The notes: a model not told the origin generated them from the letters alone. DNA of 64,000 nucleotides from Terrabacter aerolatus (GCF_007991735.1 NZ_BJYX01000009.1:1-64000); one strand, 5' to 3'. Positions 36,140 through 44,694 are shown, counted from the stretch's first letter. Numbers and translations are program-made.

Positions 36140-37382
36140 ATGGCGGAGACGAACTGGGCGGGCAACCACACCTACCGCGCGCGCATCGAGCGGGTCCGTT
36201 CCGTCGAGCACCTGCAGGAGGTCGTGGCCGCCTCGCCACGGGTGCGCGCCCTGGGCTCGCGGCACAGCTTCACCGACCTCACCGACATCACCGACGCCGA
36301 CGGTGGCGTCCTCGTCTCGTGCGTCGACCTGCCCACGACGGTCGAGGTCGACGAGACGGCGCGCACGGCACGCGTCACGGGGCACGCGGCATACGGCGAC
36401 GTGGCGACCCGGCTCCAGGCGGGCGGGTGGGCGCTGGCCAATCTCGCGTCGTTGCCCCACATCTCGGTGGCCGGCGCCGTGTCGACGGGGACCCACGGTT
36501 CAGGTGTCGAGAACGGTTCTCTCGCAACGGCGGTCACTGCTCTCGACATCGTCGGACCGGACGGTGAGATCCGGTCGGTGCGCCGTGGCGACGCCGACTT
36601 CGAGGGGAGCGTGGTGGCGCTCGGGGCCCTGGGCATCGTCACCGCGGTCACGCTGGAGGTCGAGCCGACCTACGACGTGCGACAGGTCGTCCGCACCGGC
36701 CTCTCCTGGCCGACGCTGGCGGCGGAGATCGACGCGGTCATGGGCAGCGCCTACAGCGTCAGCCTCTTCACGCGGTGGGGCGAGCACGGGGTCGAGCAGG
36801 TGTGGCTCAAGAGCCGCTCCGCCGCGGCCCCGGTCGAGCTCCACGGGGCGCCGGCCGCGACGGCCACGCTGCACATGCTCGACGGCGGCGCGATCGAGTC
36901 GGTGACCACGCAGGGCGGTGTCGCCGGGCCGTGGCTCGACCGGCTGCCGCACTTCCGCCGGGAGCTCACCCCCAGCCGCGGCGAGGAGCTGCAGAGCGAG
37001 TACCTCCTCCCGCGCGAGCACGCGCTGACCGCCGTCGACCGGCTGCGCGGCCTGCGCGACCTGCTCGCCCCGGTGCTCCAGGTGTCGGAGCTGCGCACGG
37101 TCGCCGCCGACCGTCACTGGCTCAGTACCTCCTACGGCCACGACGTCGTCGGGGTGCACTTCACGTGGTTGCGACCCCGAGCGCGTGTATGCCGTGTTGC
37201 CCGTCGTCGAGCAGGCGCTGCTGCCGCTGGGGGCCCGCCCGCACTGGGGGAAGTGCTTCGTCGCCGGGGTCCGTGAGCTCGAGCCGCTCTACCCGCGGAT
37301 GGCCGACTTCCGCGCCCTCCGGGACCGCGTCGACCCCGGGCGGGTCTTCGGCAACGCCTTCGTCGACCGCACGGTCGGCTGA
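36140..37382 (+). pseudogene. Alditol/xylitol-type FAD oxidase, frameshifted near its 3' end
   Basis: Would be about 414 residues, normal for AldO-type enzymes that oxidise sugar alcohols with O2. The N-terminus reads MAETNWAGNHTYRARIERVRSVEHLQEVV; VRALGSRHSFTDL holds the His that carries covalent FAD in AldO; LPHISVAGAVSTGTHGSG is the second FAD-binding stretch. After VVGVHFTWLR the frame is lost: TTGCGACCCCGAG at about 37169 lacks a GC pair needed for LRDPERVYAV. The correct frame continues to 37382 with ARPHWGKCFVAGV and DPGRVFGNAFVD, so the end is intact. It may be a recent pseudogene or a sequence error. ATG 36140 has a weak ribosome site. Confidence 0.82.
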
Positions 37383-37398
37383 CCTGCTGGGCGCCGTC

Positions 37399-37878
37399 TC
37401 AGCGACGCTTGCGCTGTCCGGGGGTCGGCGTCCGACTCGCCTCGATGTCACCGGTCACCTCGAGCAGGGAGCCGGCGAGGGTCTCGAGCAGGTCGGCCAC
37501 CTCGGGGAGGTCGGCGGGGCTGATGACGTCGAAGGCCCGGGGCATCCAGTCGCGCACCTGCTGGAGCCGGCGCTGCCCGGACTCGGGGATCTCGACGGTG
37601 CTGCGACGTCGGTCGGTGGGGTCGGGAACCCGTGCGACGAGCTGGCGCCGCTCCAGCCGGTCGACGAGGGTCGTCGTCGCACTCGTCGTGAGCCCGAGCG
37701 CCGTCGCGAGGTCGGTCTGGCCCATGGGTCCGCGGGCCAGCAGGTGGCTGACGGCCCGGCTCTCGTTGACGGTCAGGTCGAGATGGCTCGCCACGGCCAG
37801 GCGGTAGCGCTCGCCGGCGAGGATCAGTTCGCGCAGGGCGGCGGTCGCGGCATCGCGAGGGGCCGCGGGTGGACTCAT
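37399..37878 (-). CDS. MarR-family transcriptional regulator
   Basis: 159 residues, ATG 37878. Typical MarR winged helix: LTVNESRAVSHLLARGPMGQTDLATALGLTTSATTTLVDRLERRQLVARVPDPTDRRRSTVEI. No sensing cysteine. It is divergent from bldC, with direct repeats TCGCTTGANTGTC in between, so it may control itself and possibly bldC. It also lies convergent with the broken oxidase. Confidence 0.82.
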   Translation of the reverse strand: MSPPAAPRDAATAALRELILAGERYRLAVASHLDLTVNESRAVSHLLARGPMGQTDLATALGLTTSATTTLVDRLERRQLVARVPDPTDRRRSTVEIPESGQRRLQQVRDWMPRAFDVISPADLPEVADLLETLAGSLLEVTGDIEASRTPTPGQRKRR

Positions 37879-37900
37879 GCCACCAATGTAGTGACCGATG

Positions 37901-37929
37901 TCGCTTGAATGTCTGATCGCTTGATTGTC
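37901..37929. promoter_or_regulatory. Direct repeat TCGCTTGANTGTC in the marR/bldC gap
   Basis: Two 13-base copies at 37901-37913 and 37917-37929, 16 bases apart, in a patch of low GC. The second contains TTGA-TTG-TCAA, a small inverted repeat. The spacing would place both on one DNA face to within half a turn. It is probably the operator of the flanking MarR protein and overlaps the predicted bldC -35 box. Confidence 0.55.
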
Positions 37930-37949
37930 AAATGAACTGCCCGTACCGT
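37921..37949 (+). promoter_or_regulatory. Likely bldC promoter
   Basis: TTGATT at 37921-37926, a 17-base spacer, and TACCGT at 37944-37949 make a plausible housekeeping promoter. It would give a 5' leader of about 118 bases before bldC. The -35 is inside the direct repeat described at 37901-37929. Confidence 0.5.
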
Positions 37950-38073
37950 GAAGGACATCGGTATCACGGCAGGCCCCCCGGCCCGTGGCGGATCCGTCGG
38001 ACCCGGGGTTGAGCAGCCAGCCCCGGCGTCCGGGGACCTCCACACGGTGCTGCGTTCCAGCAAGGCGGCTCAC

Positions 38074-38268
38074 ATGGACAGCGACAGCGCGGTGGTCGAA
38101 CGACTGCTCACCCCGGCGGAGGTCGCGACGATCTTCCGGGTCGACCCCAAGACCGTGAGCCGGTGGGCCAGGTCGGGCAAGCTCCACGCCCTCCGCACGC
38201 TCGGGGGTCATCGACGCTATCCCGAGAGCGAGATCTGGGCGCTCCTCGAGCAGCACCAGGACGGGTAG
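38074..38268 (+). CDS. bldC: BldC, MerR-type small DNA-binding developmental regulator
   Basis: 64 residues: RLLTPAEVATIFRVDPKTVSRWARSGKLHALRTLGGHRRYPESEIWALLEQ, which is almost the whole conserved BldC sequence. It has one winged HTH and no effector domain, as in Streptomyces, where BldC binds direct repeats cooperatively and controls entry into development. ATG 38074 follows AAGGCGG. In non-sporulating relatives the gene is conserved but its role is less clear. Confidence 0.92.
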   Translation: MDSDSAVVERLLTPAEVATIFRVDPKTVSRWARSGKLHALRTLGGHRRYPESEIWALLEQHQDG

Positions 38269-38315
38269 GTCCCGCGACCGGATGACTCGGGCCGGGTCCC
38301 TGACCGTCGGGGGGC

Positions 38316-38903
38316 TCAGAAGTCGCCGGCGCCGCGCCGCAGGCGCGTCAGGACGTCGACGAGGGAGCGGACGTCCTCGGCCCCGAGGTCCGGCTGCTCG
38401 AAGACCTCGGTGTTGAGCGCGGTCGTCGCGCGCTCGGCGAGCTCCCGACCCGCCGGCGTCAGGGCCACGAGCATGGCCCGGCGGTCCTCCGGGTGCGTCG
38501 AGCGGGTCACGAGGTCGGCGTCCTCGAGGCGGTCGACGGCGTTGGTGACGCTCGTCGGGTGCACCTGCAGGCGGCTGCCGATGACCTTCATCGGGAGCGA
38601 CCCGCGCCGGCTGAACCACAGGAGCATGAGCACCTCGTAGCGGGCGAAGGTCACGCCCAGCGGCTTGAGCGTCGCCTCCACCCGGGCCAGGACGATCTGG
38701 TGGGCCCGCATGAGCGAGGTGATCGCCGCCATGCCGTCGGCGGCCGGCCCCCATCCCTGCTCGACCCACTGCTCACGTGCCCGGGCGATGGGGTCGAAGC
38801 CGAGCCCCGAGCCCGCCGCGACGCCGGTGGGCCCGGTGCTCGCCTCGACGGCCACCCCGGCCACCTCGGCTGCCTCGGCTGCCGTCCTCGTCTGCGCGCT
38901 CAT
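38316..38903 (-). CDS. MarR-family regulator divergent from icmF
   Basis: 195 residues, ATG 38903. A low-complexity Ala-rich N-terminus of 35 residues precedes FDPIARAREQWVEQGWGPAADGMAAITSLMRAHQIVLARVEATLKPLGVTFARYEVLMLLWFSRRGSLPMKVIGSRLQVHPTSVTNAVDRLEDADLV. The large N-terminal helix and the ARYEVLMLL motif are common among MarR proteins found next to acyl-CoA mutase genes in actinobacteria. Divergent from icmF with an inverted repeat over the icmF -10 box, so it likely represses icmF; an acyl-CoA ligand is possible but inferred. Confidence 0.82.
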   Translation of the reverse strand: MSAQTRTAAEAAEVAGVAVEASTGPTGVAAGSGLGFDPIARAREQWVEQGWGPAADGMAAITSLMRAHQIVLARVEATLKPLGVTFARYEVLMLLWFSRRGSLPMKVIGSRLQVHPTSVTNAVDRLEDADLVTRSTHPEDRRAMLVALTPAGRELAERATTALNTEVFEQPDLGAEDVRSLVDVLTRLRRGAGDF

Positions 38904-38929
38904 GGCGCCATCGTAGGGTCGCCGACACG

Positions 38930-38965
38930 TTGACGTCCATTAGTAGGAAGTCCTAGTATTTTCGC
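38930..38965 (+). promoter_or_regulatory. icmF promoter with overlapping operator, likely leaderless
   Basis: TTGACG at 38930-38935, 18 bases, TAGTAT at 38954-38959. Transcription from this promoter should begin about seven bases after the -10, at or within a base of the icmF ATG at 38966. There is no ribosome site upstream, so the mRNA is probably leaderless. An imperfect inverted repeat TAGTAGGA-AG-TCCTAGTA covers 38941-38958, a likely site for the divergent MarR protein. Confidence 0.7.
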
Positions 38966-41900
38966 ATGCCTGACGCACCGAAGCGTGACCTGCACCAGCC
39001 GACCCACCACGTGCGGCTCGTCACCGCGAGCAGCCTCTTCGACGGTCATGACGCGTCGATCAACATCATGCGGCGCATCATGCAGACGCAGGGCGCCGAG
39101 GTCATCCACCTCGGTCACAACCGGTCCGTCCAGGAGGTCGTCGACGCGGCGATCGAGGAGGACGTCCAGGGCGTCGCCGTCAGCTCGTACCAGGGCGGGC
39201 ACGTCGAGTACTTCGAGTACCTCGTGCGGCTGCTCGAGGAGAACGGCGCCGGGCACATCCGCGTCGTCGGCGGCGGGGGTGGCGTCATCGTCCCCGAGGA
39301 GATCGCACGGCTGCGCGACTCCGGCGTCACGATCTTCAGTCCCGAGGACGGCCAGCGGCTCGGGCTCGCGGGCATGATCAACCAGGTCGTCGCCGACTGC
39401 GACTTCGACCCCTGGGAGACCAGCGAGCCGGCGCTCGAGGCCGTCCTCGCCGGTGAGCGGGCCGCGGTGGCACGGTTCATCACCGGTGCGCAGGAGGGCG
39501 ACATCGACGCAGCGACGCTCGGGCGCGTCCGCGAGGCGGCCGGCCGTCGCCACGTCCCGGTCCTAGGCATCACCGGCACCGGAGGCTCGGGCAAGTCGAG
39601 CCTCACCGACGAGCTGATCCGCCGCCTGCGCCTCGACCAGCAGGACAAGCTGCGCGTGGCCGTCCTCGCCGTCGACCCGACCCGCAGCCGCGGCGGCGGC
39701 GCCCTCCTCGGCGACCGCATCCGCATGAGCTCGCTCGACGGCGACCGCGTCTTCTTCCGCAGCCTCGCCACGCGCGGTGGCTCGCAGGTGCCGACCCACC
39801 TCGGCGACGTCCTCGACATCGTGCGTGCGGCCGGCTTCGACCTCGTCATCCTCGAGACGCCCGGCATCGGCCAGGGTGACGCCGCGATCGTCGACTACGC
39901 CGACGTCTCGCTCTACGTCATGACGCCCGAGTTCGGTGCGAGCAGCCAGCTCGAGAAGATCGACATGCTCGACCGTGCCGACGTCGTCGCCATCAACAAG
40001 TTCGAGCGCCGCGGGGCCGAGGACGCCCTGCGCGACGTCGGTCGGCAGATGGTGCGCAACCGCGAGGCGTTCGGCAAGAGCCCGTCTGACATGCCGGTCT
40101 TCGGCACGTCCGCTGCCACCTTCAACGACGACGGCGTCACGGCCCTCTACCAGCAGCTGCGAGACCTGTTGTCCGACAAGGGGATGACCGTCGAGGAGGG
40201 CGTCCTCCCGCGCGTCACCACGCGCCAGTCCACGCGCATCGCGACCATCGTCCCCGCCGCACGGGTGCGCTACCTCGCAGAGATCAGCGACACGGTCCGC
40301 GGCTTCCACGAGAACACCGAGCGGTATGCCGCCGCCGCCAGCAGGGTGCAGCGGCTCGAGGCCGTTCGTGGCGAGCTCGCGGCCGCCGCCCACGCCGACG
40401 AGATCAGCAGCGCCGAGAGCGCGGTCGAGGCGGTCGAGGCCCTCCTCGACGGTGCCCGGACCGACGTCCCCGCCGACGTCGCCGCGGCGCTCGGCTCGTG
40501 GCCCTCGGTCGTCGAGTCCTACTCCGGTGACGAGCAGGTCGTCCGCATCCGTGACAAGGAGATCCGCAACGTCCTGACGCGAGAGTCCTTGTCCGGCAAC
40601 AAGATCCCGCGCGTCTCGCTGCCCCGCTACCGCGACCACGGCGAGCTCGTCAGCTTTTTGCGCCGCGAGAACCTCCCCGGCTACTTCCCGTTCACCGCCG
40701 GCGTCTTCCCGTTCAAGCGCGAGGGCGAGGACCCGGCACGCATGTTCGCCGGCGAGGGCGACCCGTTCCGCACCAACCGTCGCTTCAAGCTGCTCTCCGA
40801 GGGACAGCCGGCCACGCGCCTGTCGACGGCGTTCGACTCGGTGACGCTCTACGGCCGCGACCCGGACCCGCGCCCCGACGTCTACGGCAAGGTCGGCACG
40901 TCCGGCGTGTCCGTCGCGACGCTGGACGACATGAAGGTGCTCTACGACGGCTTCGACCTCGTCGCGCCGACCACCTCCGTGTCGATGACGATCAACGGCC
41001 CGGCGCCGACGATCCTCGCCTTCTTCCTCAACACCGCGATCGACCAGCAGGTCGACGCCTTCCGTGCGCGCGAGGGGCGCGAGCCCGGCGACGACGAGCG
41101 CCAGGAGCTCACGGCATACGCCCTGGCCAACGTCCGGGGCACGGTGCAGGCCGACATCCTCAAGGAGGACCAGGGGCAGAACACCTGCATCTTCAGCACC
41201 GAGTTCAGCCTGAAGATGATGGCCGACATCCAGGAGTGGTTCATCGAGCACCAGGTGCGCAACTTCTACTCGGTGTCGATCTCCGGCTACCACATCGCCG
41301 AGGCGGGGGCCAACCCCATCAGCCAGCTCGCGTTCACCCTCGCGAACGGCTTCACGTACGTCGAGGGCTACCTCGCCCGCGGCATGAAGGTGGACGACTT
41401 CGCGCCCAACCTGTCCTTCTTCTTCAGCAACGGCATGGACCCCGAGTACTCCGTGCTCGGCCGCGTCGCCCGGCGCATCTGGGCCGTCGCGATGAAGGAG
41501 AAGTACGGCGCCGGGGAGCGCAGCCAGAAGCTGAAGTACCACGTCCAGACGTCGGGTCGCAGCCTGCACGCGCAGGAGATGGACTTCAACGACATCCGCA
41601 CCACGCTCCAGGCGCTCATCGCGATCTACGACAATGCGAACTCCTTGCACACCAACGCTTTCGACGAGGCGGTCACCACCCCCTCCGAGGAGTCGGTGCG
41701 GCGCGCGCTCGCGATCCAGCTCATCATCAACCGCGAGTGGGGCCTCGCGATGAACGAGAACCCGCTCCAGGGATCGTTCGTCATCGACGAGCTCACCGAC
41801 CTCGTCGAGGCGGCGGTCCTCAAGGAGTTCGACCGCATCACCGAGCGCGGCGGCGTGCTCGGCGCCATGGAGACCGGCTACCAGCGTGGCCGCATCCAGG

Positions 41901-42235
41901 ACGAGTCGATGCTCTACGAGCACCGCAAGCACGACGGCAGCCTGCCGATCATCGGCGTCAACACCTTCCGCAACCCGCACGAGGGCGAGACCCCGCGCAA
42001 GGTCGTCCTCGCCCGCGGCACCGAGGACGAGAAGCAGGGCCAGCTCTCGCGGGTCCGGGCGTTCCGCTCGGCTCACGAGGTCGAGGCGAGGGCCGCGCTC
42101 GAGGAGCTCAAGGCGGTTGCGATCGAGGGCGGCAACGTCTTCGACGTCCTCATGCGCGCGGCACGGGTGTGCTCGCTCCAGCAGGTGACCGAGGCCTTCT
42201 TCGAGGTCGGCGGCCAGTACCGCCGCAACGTCTGA
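38966..42235 (+). CDS. icmF: Fused isobutyryl-CoA mutase (IcmF)
   Basis: 1089 residues, a single polypeptide with an N-terminal B12-binding domain (residues about 15-150; LVTASSLFDGHDASINIMRRI with the DxH base-off motif), a MeaI-type G-protein chaperone domain (P-loop GITGTGGSGKSSL at about 200-212; later INKFERRGAEDAL) and a C-terminal mutase domain (about 540-1089; MTINGPAPTILAFFLNTAID; SVSISGYHIAEAGANPISQLAFTLANGFTYVEGYLARGM). It interconverts isobutyryl-CoA and n-butyryl-CoA (and often pivalyl/isovaleryl-CoA) using adenosylcobalamin. Intact and family-length. Followed 32 bases later by a BtuF-like gene. Confidence 0.96.
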   Translation: MPDAPKRDLHQPTHHVRLVTASSLFDGHDASINIMRRIMQTQGAEVIHLGHNRSVQEVVDAAIEEDVQGVAVSSYQGGHVEYFEYLVRLLEENGAGHIRVVGGGGGVIVPEEIARLRDSGVTIFSPEDGQRLGLAGMINQVVADCDFDPWETSEPALEAVLAGERAAVARFITGAQEGDIDAATLGRVREAAGRRHVPVLGITGTGGSGKSSLTDELIRRLRLDQQDKLRVAVLAVDPTRSRGGGALLGDRIRMSSLDGDRVFFRSLATRGGSQVPTHLGDVLDIVRAAGFDLVILETPGIGQGDAAIVDYADVSLYVMTPEFGASSQLEKIDMLDRADVVAINKFERRGAEDALRDVGRQMVRNREAFGKSPSDMPVFGTSAATFNDDGVTALYQQLRDLLSDKGMTVEEGVLPRVTTRQSTRIATIVPAARVRYLAEISDTVRGFHENTERYAAAASRVQRLEAVRGELAAAAHADEISSAESAVEAVEALLDGARTDVPADVAAALGSWPSVVESYSGDEQVVRIRDKEIRNVLTRESLSGNKIPRVSLPRYRDHGELVSFLRRENLPGYFPFTAGVFPFKREGEDPARMFAGEGDPFRTNRRFKLLSEGQPATRLSTAFDSVTLYGRDPDPRPDVYGKVGTSGVSVATLDDMKVLYDGFDLVAPTTSVSMTINGPAPTILAFFLNTAIDQQVDAFRAREGREPGDDERQELTAYALANVRGTVQADILKEDQGQNTCIFSTEFSLKMMADIQEWFIEHQVRNFYSVSISGYHIAEAGANPISQLAFTLANGFTYVEGYLARGMKVDDFAPNLSFFFSNGMDPEYSVLGRVARRIWAVAMKEKYGAGERSQKLKYHVQTSGRSLHAQEMDFNDIRTTLQALIAIYDNANSLHTNAFDEAVTTPSEESVRRALAIQLIINREWGLAMNENPLQGSFVIDELTDLVEAAVLKEFDRITERGGVLGAMETGYQRGRIQDESMLYEHRKHDGSLPIIGVNTFRNPHEGETPRKVVLARGTEDEKQGQLSRVRAFRSAHEVEARAALEELKAVAIEGGNVFDVLMRAARVCSLQQVTEAFFEVGGQYRRNV

Positions 42236-42245
42236 CCCCCCACCT

Positions 42246-42260
42246 CCCACCGTCGAGAGG
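42246..42260 (-). repeat. Dispersed repeat copy (GGCCTCTCGACGGTG)
   Basis: On the minus strand this short gap between icmF and the next gene reads GGCCTCTCGACGGTGGGAGG. The GGCCTCTCGACGGT core is the same as in the tandem units at 43080-43126, and the CTCGACGGTGGGAG part matches the right-edge copy at 63980-63998. Confidence 0.6.
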
Positions 42261-42267
42261 CCGATGC

Positions 42268-43032
42268 GTGTCTCCCGTGACCCTGACCGACGATCTTGCG
42301 TATGCCGTGTCCTTCGCCCGCGCGCCCCGGCGGGTCGTGTCGTTGGTGCCGTCGATCACCGAGGCCCTGGCGGCGACCTGCCCGGAGCGACTCGTCGGCG
42401 CCACGGACTGGTGCACGCATCCGAGCGGCCTTGCGGTGCAACGGGTTCGGGGCACCAAGAACCCGGATCTCCGCGCGATCGCGGCGCTGCAGCCCGACCT
42501 CGTCGTGGCCAACAAGGAGGAGAACCGCGAGCACGACGTCCAGCGTCTGCGCGGTGACGGCATACCCGTGTGGGTCACCGACATCGAGACGGTGCCGGGG
42601 GCGCTCGACTCGCTCGAACGGCTCTTCGTAGACGTGCTCGAAGTCGGCGCGCCCGACTGGCTCGGTGCCGCACGGGACGAGTGGGGCGGTCCGGTGCCCG
42701 CCCCGTCGCTCGACGTGGCGGTGGCGATCTGGCGCGACCCCTGGATGGCCGTCGGCCGGGACACGTTCACCGGCGACCTCGTGTCGCGGCTCGGCTGGCG
42801 CAACGTCCTGGCCGACGCCGCCGACCGCTATCCCCACGTCGAGGTGGGCGAGCTCGACCGCGACGGCCTGACGGTGCTGCTGCCGGACGAACCCTACGTC
42901 TTCACACGAGACGACGGTCCCGAGGCGTTCACGCGCGCCCGCACCGCCCTCGTGAGCGGGCGGCTGCTGACCTGGTACGGCCCGAGCCTCGTCGGCGCCC
43001 GGTCCGCCCTGAGCGCCGCCGTCGAGCCCTGA
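42268..43032 (+). CDS. BtuF-like helical-backbone metal/cobalamin receptor without signal peptide
   Basis: 254 residues. RRVVSLVPSITEALAATCPERLVGATDWCTHPSGLAVQRVRGTKNPDLRAIAALQPDLVVANKEENREHDVQRLRGDGIPVWV is the BtuF/FhuD-type N-terminal lobe, linked by a long helix (GALDSLERLFVDVLEVG) to a second lobe. No signal peptide or lipobox, so the protein should be cytoplasmic. Placed 32 bases after icmF, a B12 enzyme, suggesting a role in cobalamin handling rather than uptake; this is inference. GTG 42268 chosen, GTG 42277 possible. Confidence 0.76.
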   Translation: MSPVTLTDDLAYAVSFARAPRRVVSLVPSITEALAATCPERLVGATDWCTHPSGLAVQRVRGTKNPDLRAIAALQPDLVVANKEENREHDVQRLRGDGIPVWVTDIETVPGALDSLERLFVDVLEVGAPDWLGAARDEWGGPVPAPSLDVAVAIWRDPWMAVGRDTFTGDLVSRLGWRNVLADAADRYPHVEVGELDRDGLTVLLPDEPYVFTRDDGPEAFTRARTALVSGRLLTWYGPSLVGARSALSAAVEP

Positions 43033-43044
43033 CCGTTCCGGTTC

Positions 43045-43126
43045 GTGCCCACTCGACGGTCATCGGTGGGCGGACTCCGGCCTCTCGACGGTCACCCGTG
43101 GGCGAACTCCGGCCTCTCGACGGTCA
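43045..43126 (+). repeat. 32-bp tandem repeat, 2.5 units, member of a dispersed family
   Basis: CTCGACGGTCA recurs exactly every 32 bases at 43052, 43084 and 43116. The two full units share CTCGACGGTCA, GTGGGCG and ACTCCGGCCT. The left end, GTGCCCACTCGACGGT (43045-43060), is repeated exactly on the opposite strand at 63983-63998. The third unit overlaps the stop codon of the JmjC-type gene (43124-43126). Confidence 0.85.
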
Positions 43127-44381
43127 GGACACGGCCTCGGCAGCGACGACGAGCAGGCCGGCGAGCATGAGCCGGCGGGCGAGGTCGATCCCGACCATGT
43201 CGGCCCGCAGGATCCCCCCGTCGACGAGCGCCACGAACGTGCCGACGTCGTGTGGTTCCACCGCGAAGTCCGGGAGCCGGCTGCGCAGCGTCGCCGACCC
43301 GTCGTCGCAGGCGACGAGGCGGGGCGCGACGTGGGACCTCAGGCGCAGCTCGGCCTCGGGGCGCAAGGACTCGGCGGCGGCCACCTGGGCGAGCGGACCG
43401 AGGGGTGCGGCGCGTTGGGTGCCGCGCGCTCGCGCCTCGAGGGCGTCCACGACCGCGGACGGCTCGATCTCGTCGAGGGCCCGCACCAGGGCGGCCCGTA
43501 CGAGGTCGATGTCCGGGGCGATGGTCTCGTGGTCGAAGCCCGACGGCGAGACGGCGAGCGAGTCGCGCACGCGTTCGTCGAGGCTGGCCCGGGCCAGCGC
43601 CATCGACACGAGCTCGTCGGCGACGTGGCGCCGGGTCCAGACGTGGACGCCGAGCGTCAGGTGGGTACTCACCCCGCCGAGGGCGGTCGCCGAGTGGATC
43701 CAGCCGCGGGGGAGGTAGAGCACGTCGCCCGGCCGGAGGGTGAACTCACGCTCCGGGTCGCGCCGACCCGCTTCCTCGACCTCGGTGCGGTGCTCGGTCC
43801 ACGGCTGGTCGCGCAGCGGCGAGCGGTGCACCGGGGGCCGGACCCGCCACTGCTTCTCGCCCGCCATCTGCAGCACGAAGACGTCGTGGACGTCGTAGTG
43901 GTCGGTGAAGCCGGTGCTCTGGCTCGGCGTCACGTAGGCGTTGGCCTGGACGGGGTGTCCCAGCTCCTGGGCGAGCTGCTGGGTGAAGTCGATGAGGGGC
44001 CCCCACGTACGGTGCAGTCCCTGCAGCACGAGGGTCGAGCCGCCCCGCGAAGAGCTGGAGCAGCTTGTCGTCGCTCACCTGGTCCGCGACCGAGGCGCCG
44101 ACGCCGCCTCCCTGGGTGAACTCCCGGTCCCCGAGGGTGCGGCCGTTCTGGGCGACCCGGAGGAACGGGGCGCGCAAGCCTCGCCTCGAGACGAGCTCGT
44201 CGACCGAGTCCTCGCCGAAGAGCTCGAGAAGGCCTCCCGGCAGCTCGGAGGCCCGGGTGACCACCGGCGCGTGCGCCCACTGGTCCCGGGCGAAGTCCTC
44301 CGGGTCGAGCGGTACGAGGCGCTGCAGCGCCGAGTGCCCACGCTGGTGCGCGGGCACTCGGCTCGTCGTGCCGGTGGACAT
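43124..44381 (-). pseudogene. JmjC/cupin_4-type 2-oxoglutarate oxygenase, frameshifted
   Basis: Would be about 418 residues, typical of bacterial cupin_4 (RoxA/YcfD-like) hydroxylases. Residues 1-110 are in one frame (LVPLDPEDFARDQWAHAPVVTRA... QVSDDKLLQLFAG). At about 44042 one extra base breaks the frame; the next frame continues without loss as STLVLQGLHRTWGPLIDFTQQLAQELGHPVQANAYVTPSQSTGFTDHYDVHDVFVLQMAGEKQW, with the Fe(II) HxD, and RGWIHSA with the distal His. A C-terminal winged-helix-like part follows. Enzymes of this group hydroxylate His or Arg in ribosomal or other proteins. Its start overlaps the stop of the repeat-peptide gene (TGATG). Confidence 0.82.
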
Positions 44382-44584
44382 CAGATCGAGGTGGCCGGGT
44401 CCGCTCCGGCGCCGCCGTCGGCACCGCCGTCGTGGGTGCTGGTGTCGGCGCCGCCGTCGGCGGGACCTTCGGAGTCGGCGCCGCCGTCCGCGCCACCGTC
44501 GTGGGTGCTGGTGTCGGCGCCGCCGTCAGCGGGACCCTCGGTCGTCGGGTCGTCGCTCACGGGGTCCAGCGGGTTGTCGCTCAT
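44381..44584 (-). CDS. Repeat-rich Asp/Gly/Ala peptide coupled to a JmjC-type oxygenase
   Basis: 67 residues. ATG 44584 has GGAGGAG eight bases upstream, and the stop overlaps the oxygenase start, so translation is coupled. A short leader (MSDNPLDPVSDDPTT) is followed by two 21-residue repeats, residues 16-36 and 39-59, each EGPADGGADTSTHDGGADGG plus Ala; each has one His and four Asp. The protein is very acidic with no membrane segment. I know no family for it. The coupling suggests it is the substrate or partner of the oxygenase, perhaps as a modified peptide; this is inference. It may also be only a low-complexity acidic protein. Confidence 0.7.
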   Translation of the reverse strand: MSDNPLDPVSDDPTTEGPADGGADTSTHDGGADGGADSEGPADGGADTSTHDGGADGGAGADPATSI

Positions 44585-44694
44585 GGCTTCTCCTCCACAG
44601 GGTGTGCCGCGGCGCCGGACGACGCCGTCCTCGTGGTCCTACCCGCTCGCAGCGCCTCTGGCACAACCCCGTCCGGCGTGTTGTGATCTGGTCC

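Noticed and set aside
39563-42250. 895-codon minus-strand frame opposite icmF
   Set aside because: Antisense of a highly conserved gene; its translation is rich in Arg/Glu/Val repeats typical of shadow frames and shows no domain.
43045-43126. 32-base repeats as a CRISPR remnant
   Set aside because: Units are directly adjacent and nearly identical throughout, with no spacer between repeats and no cas genes.
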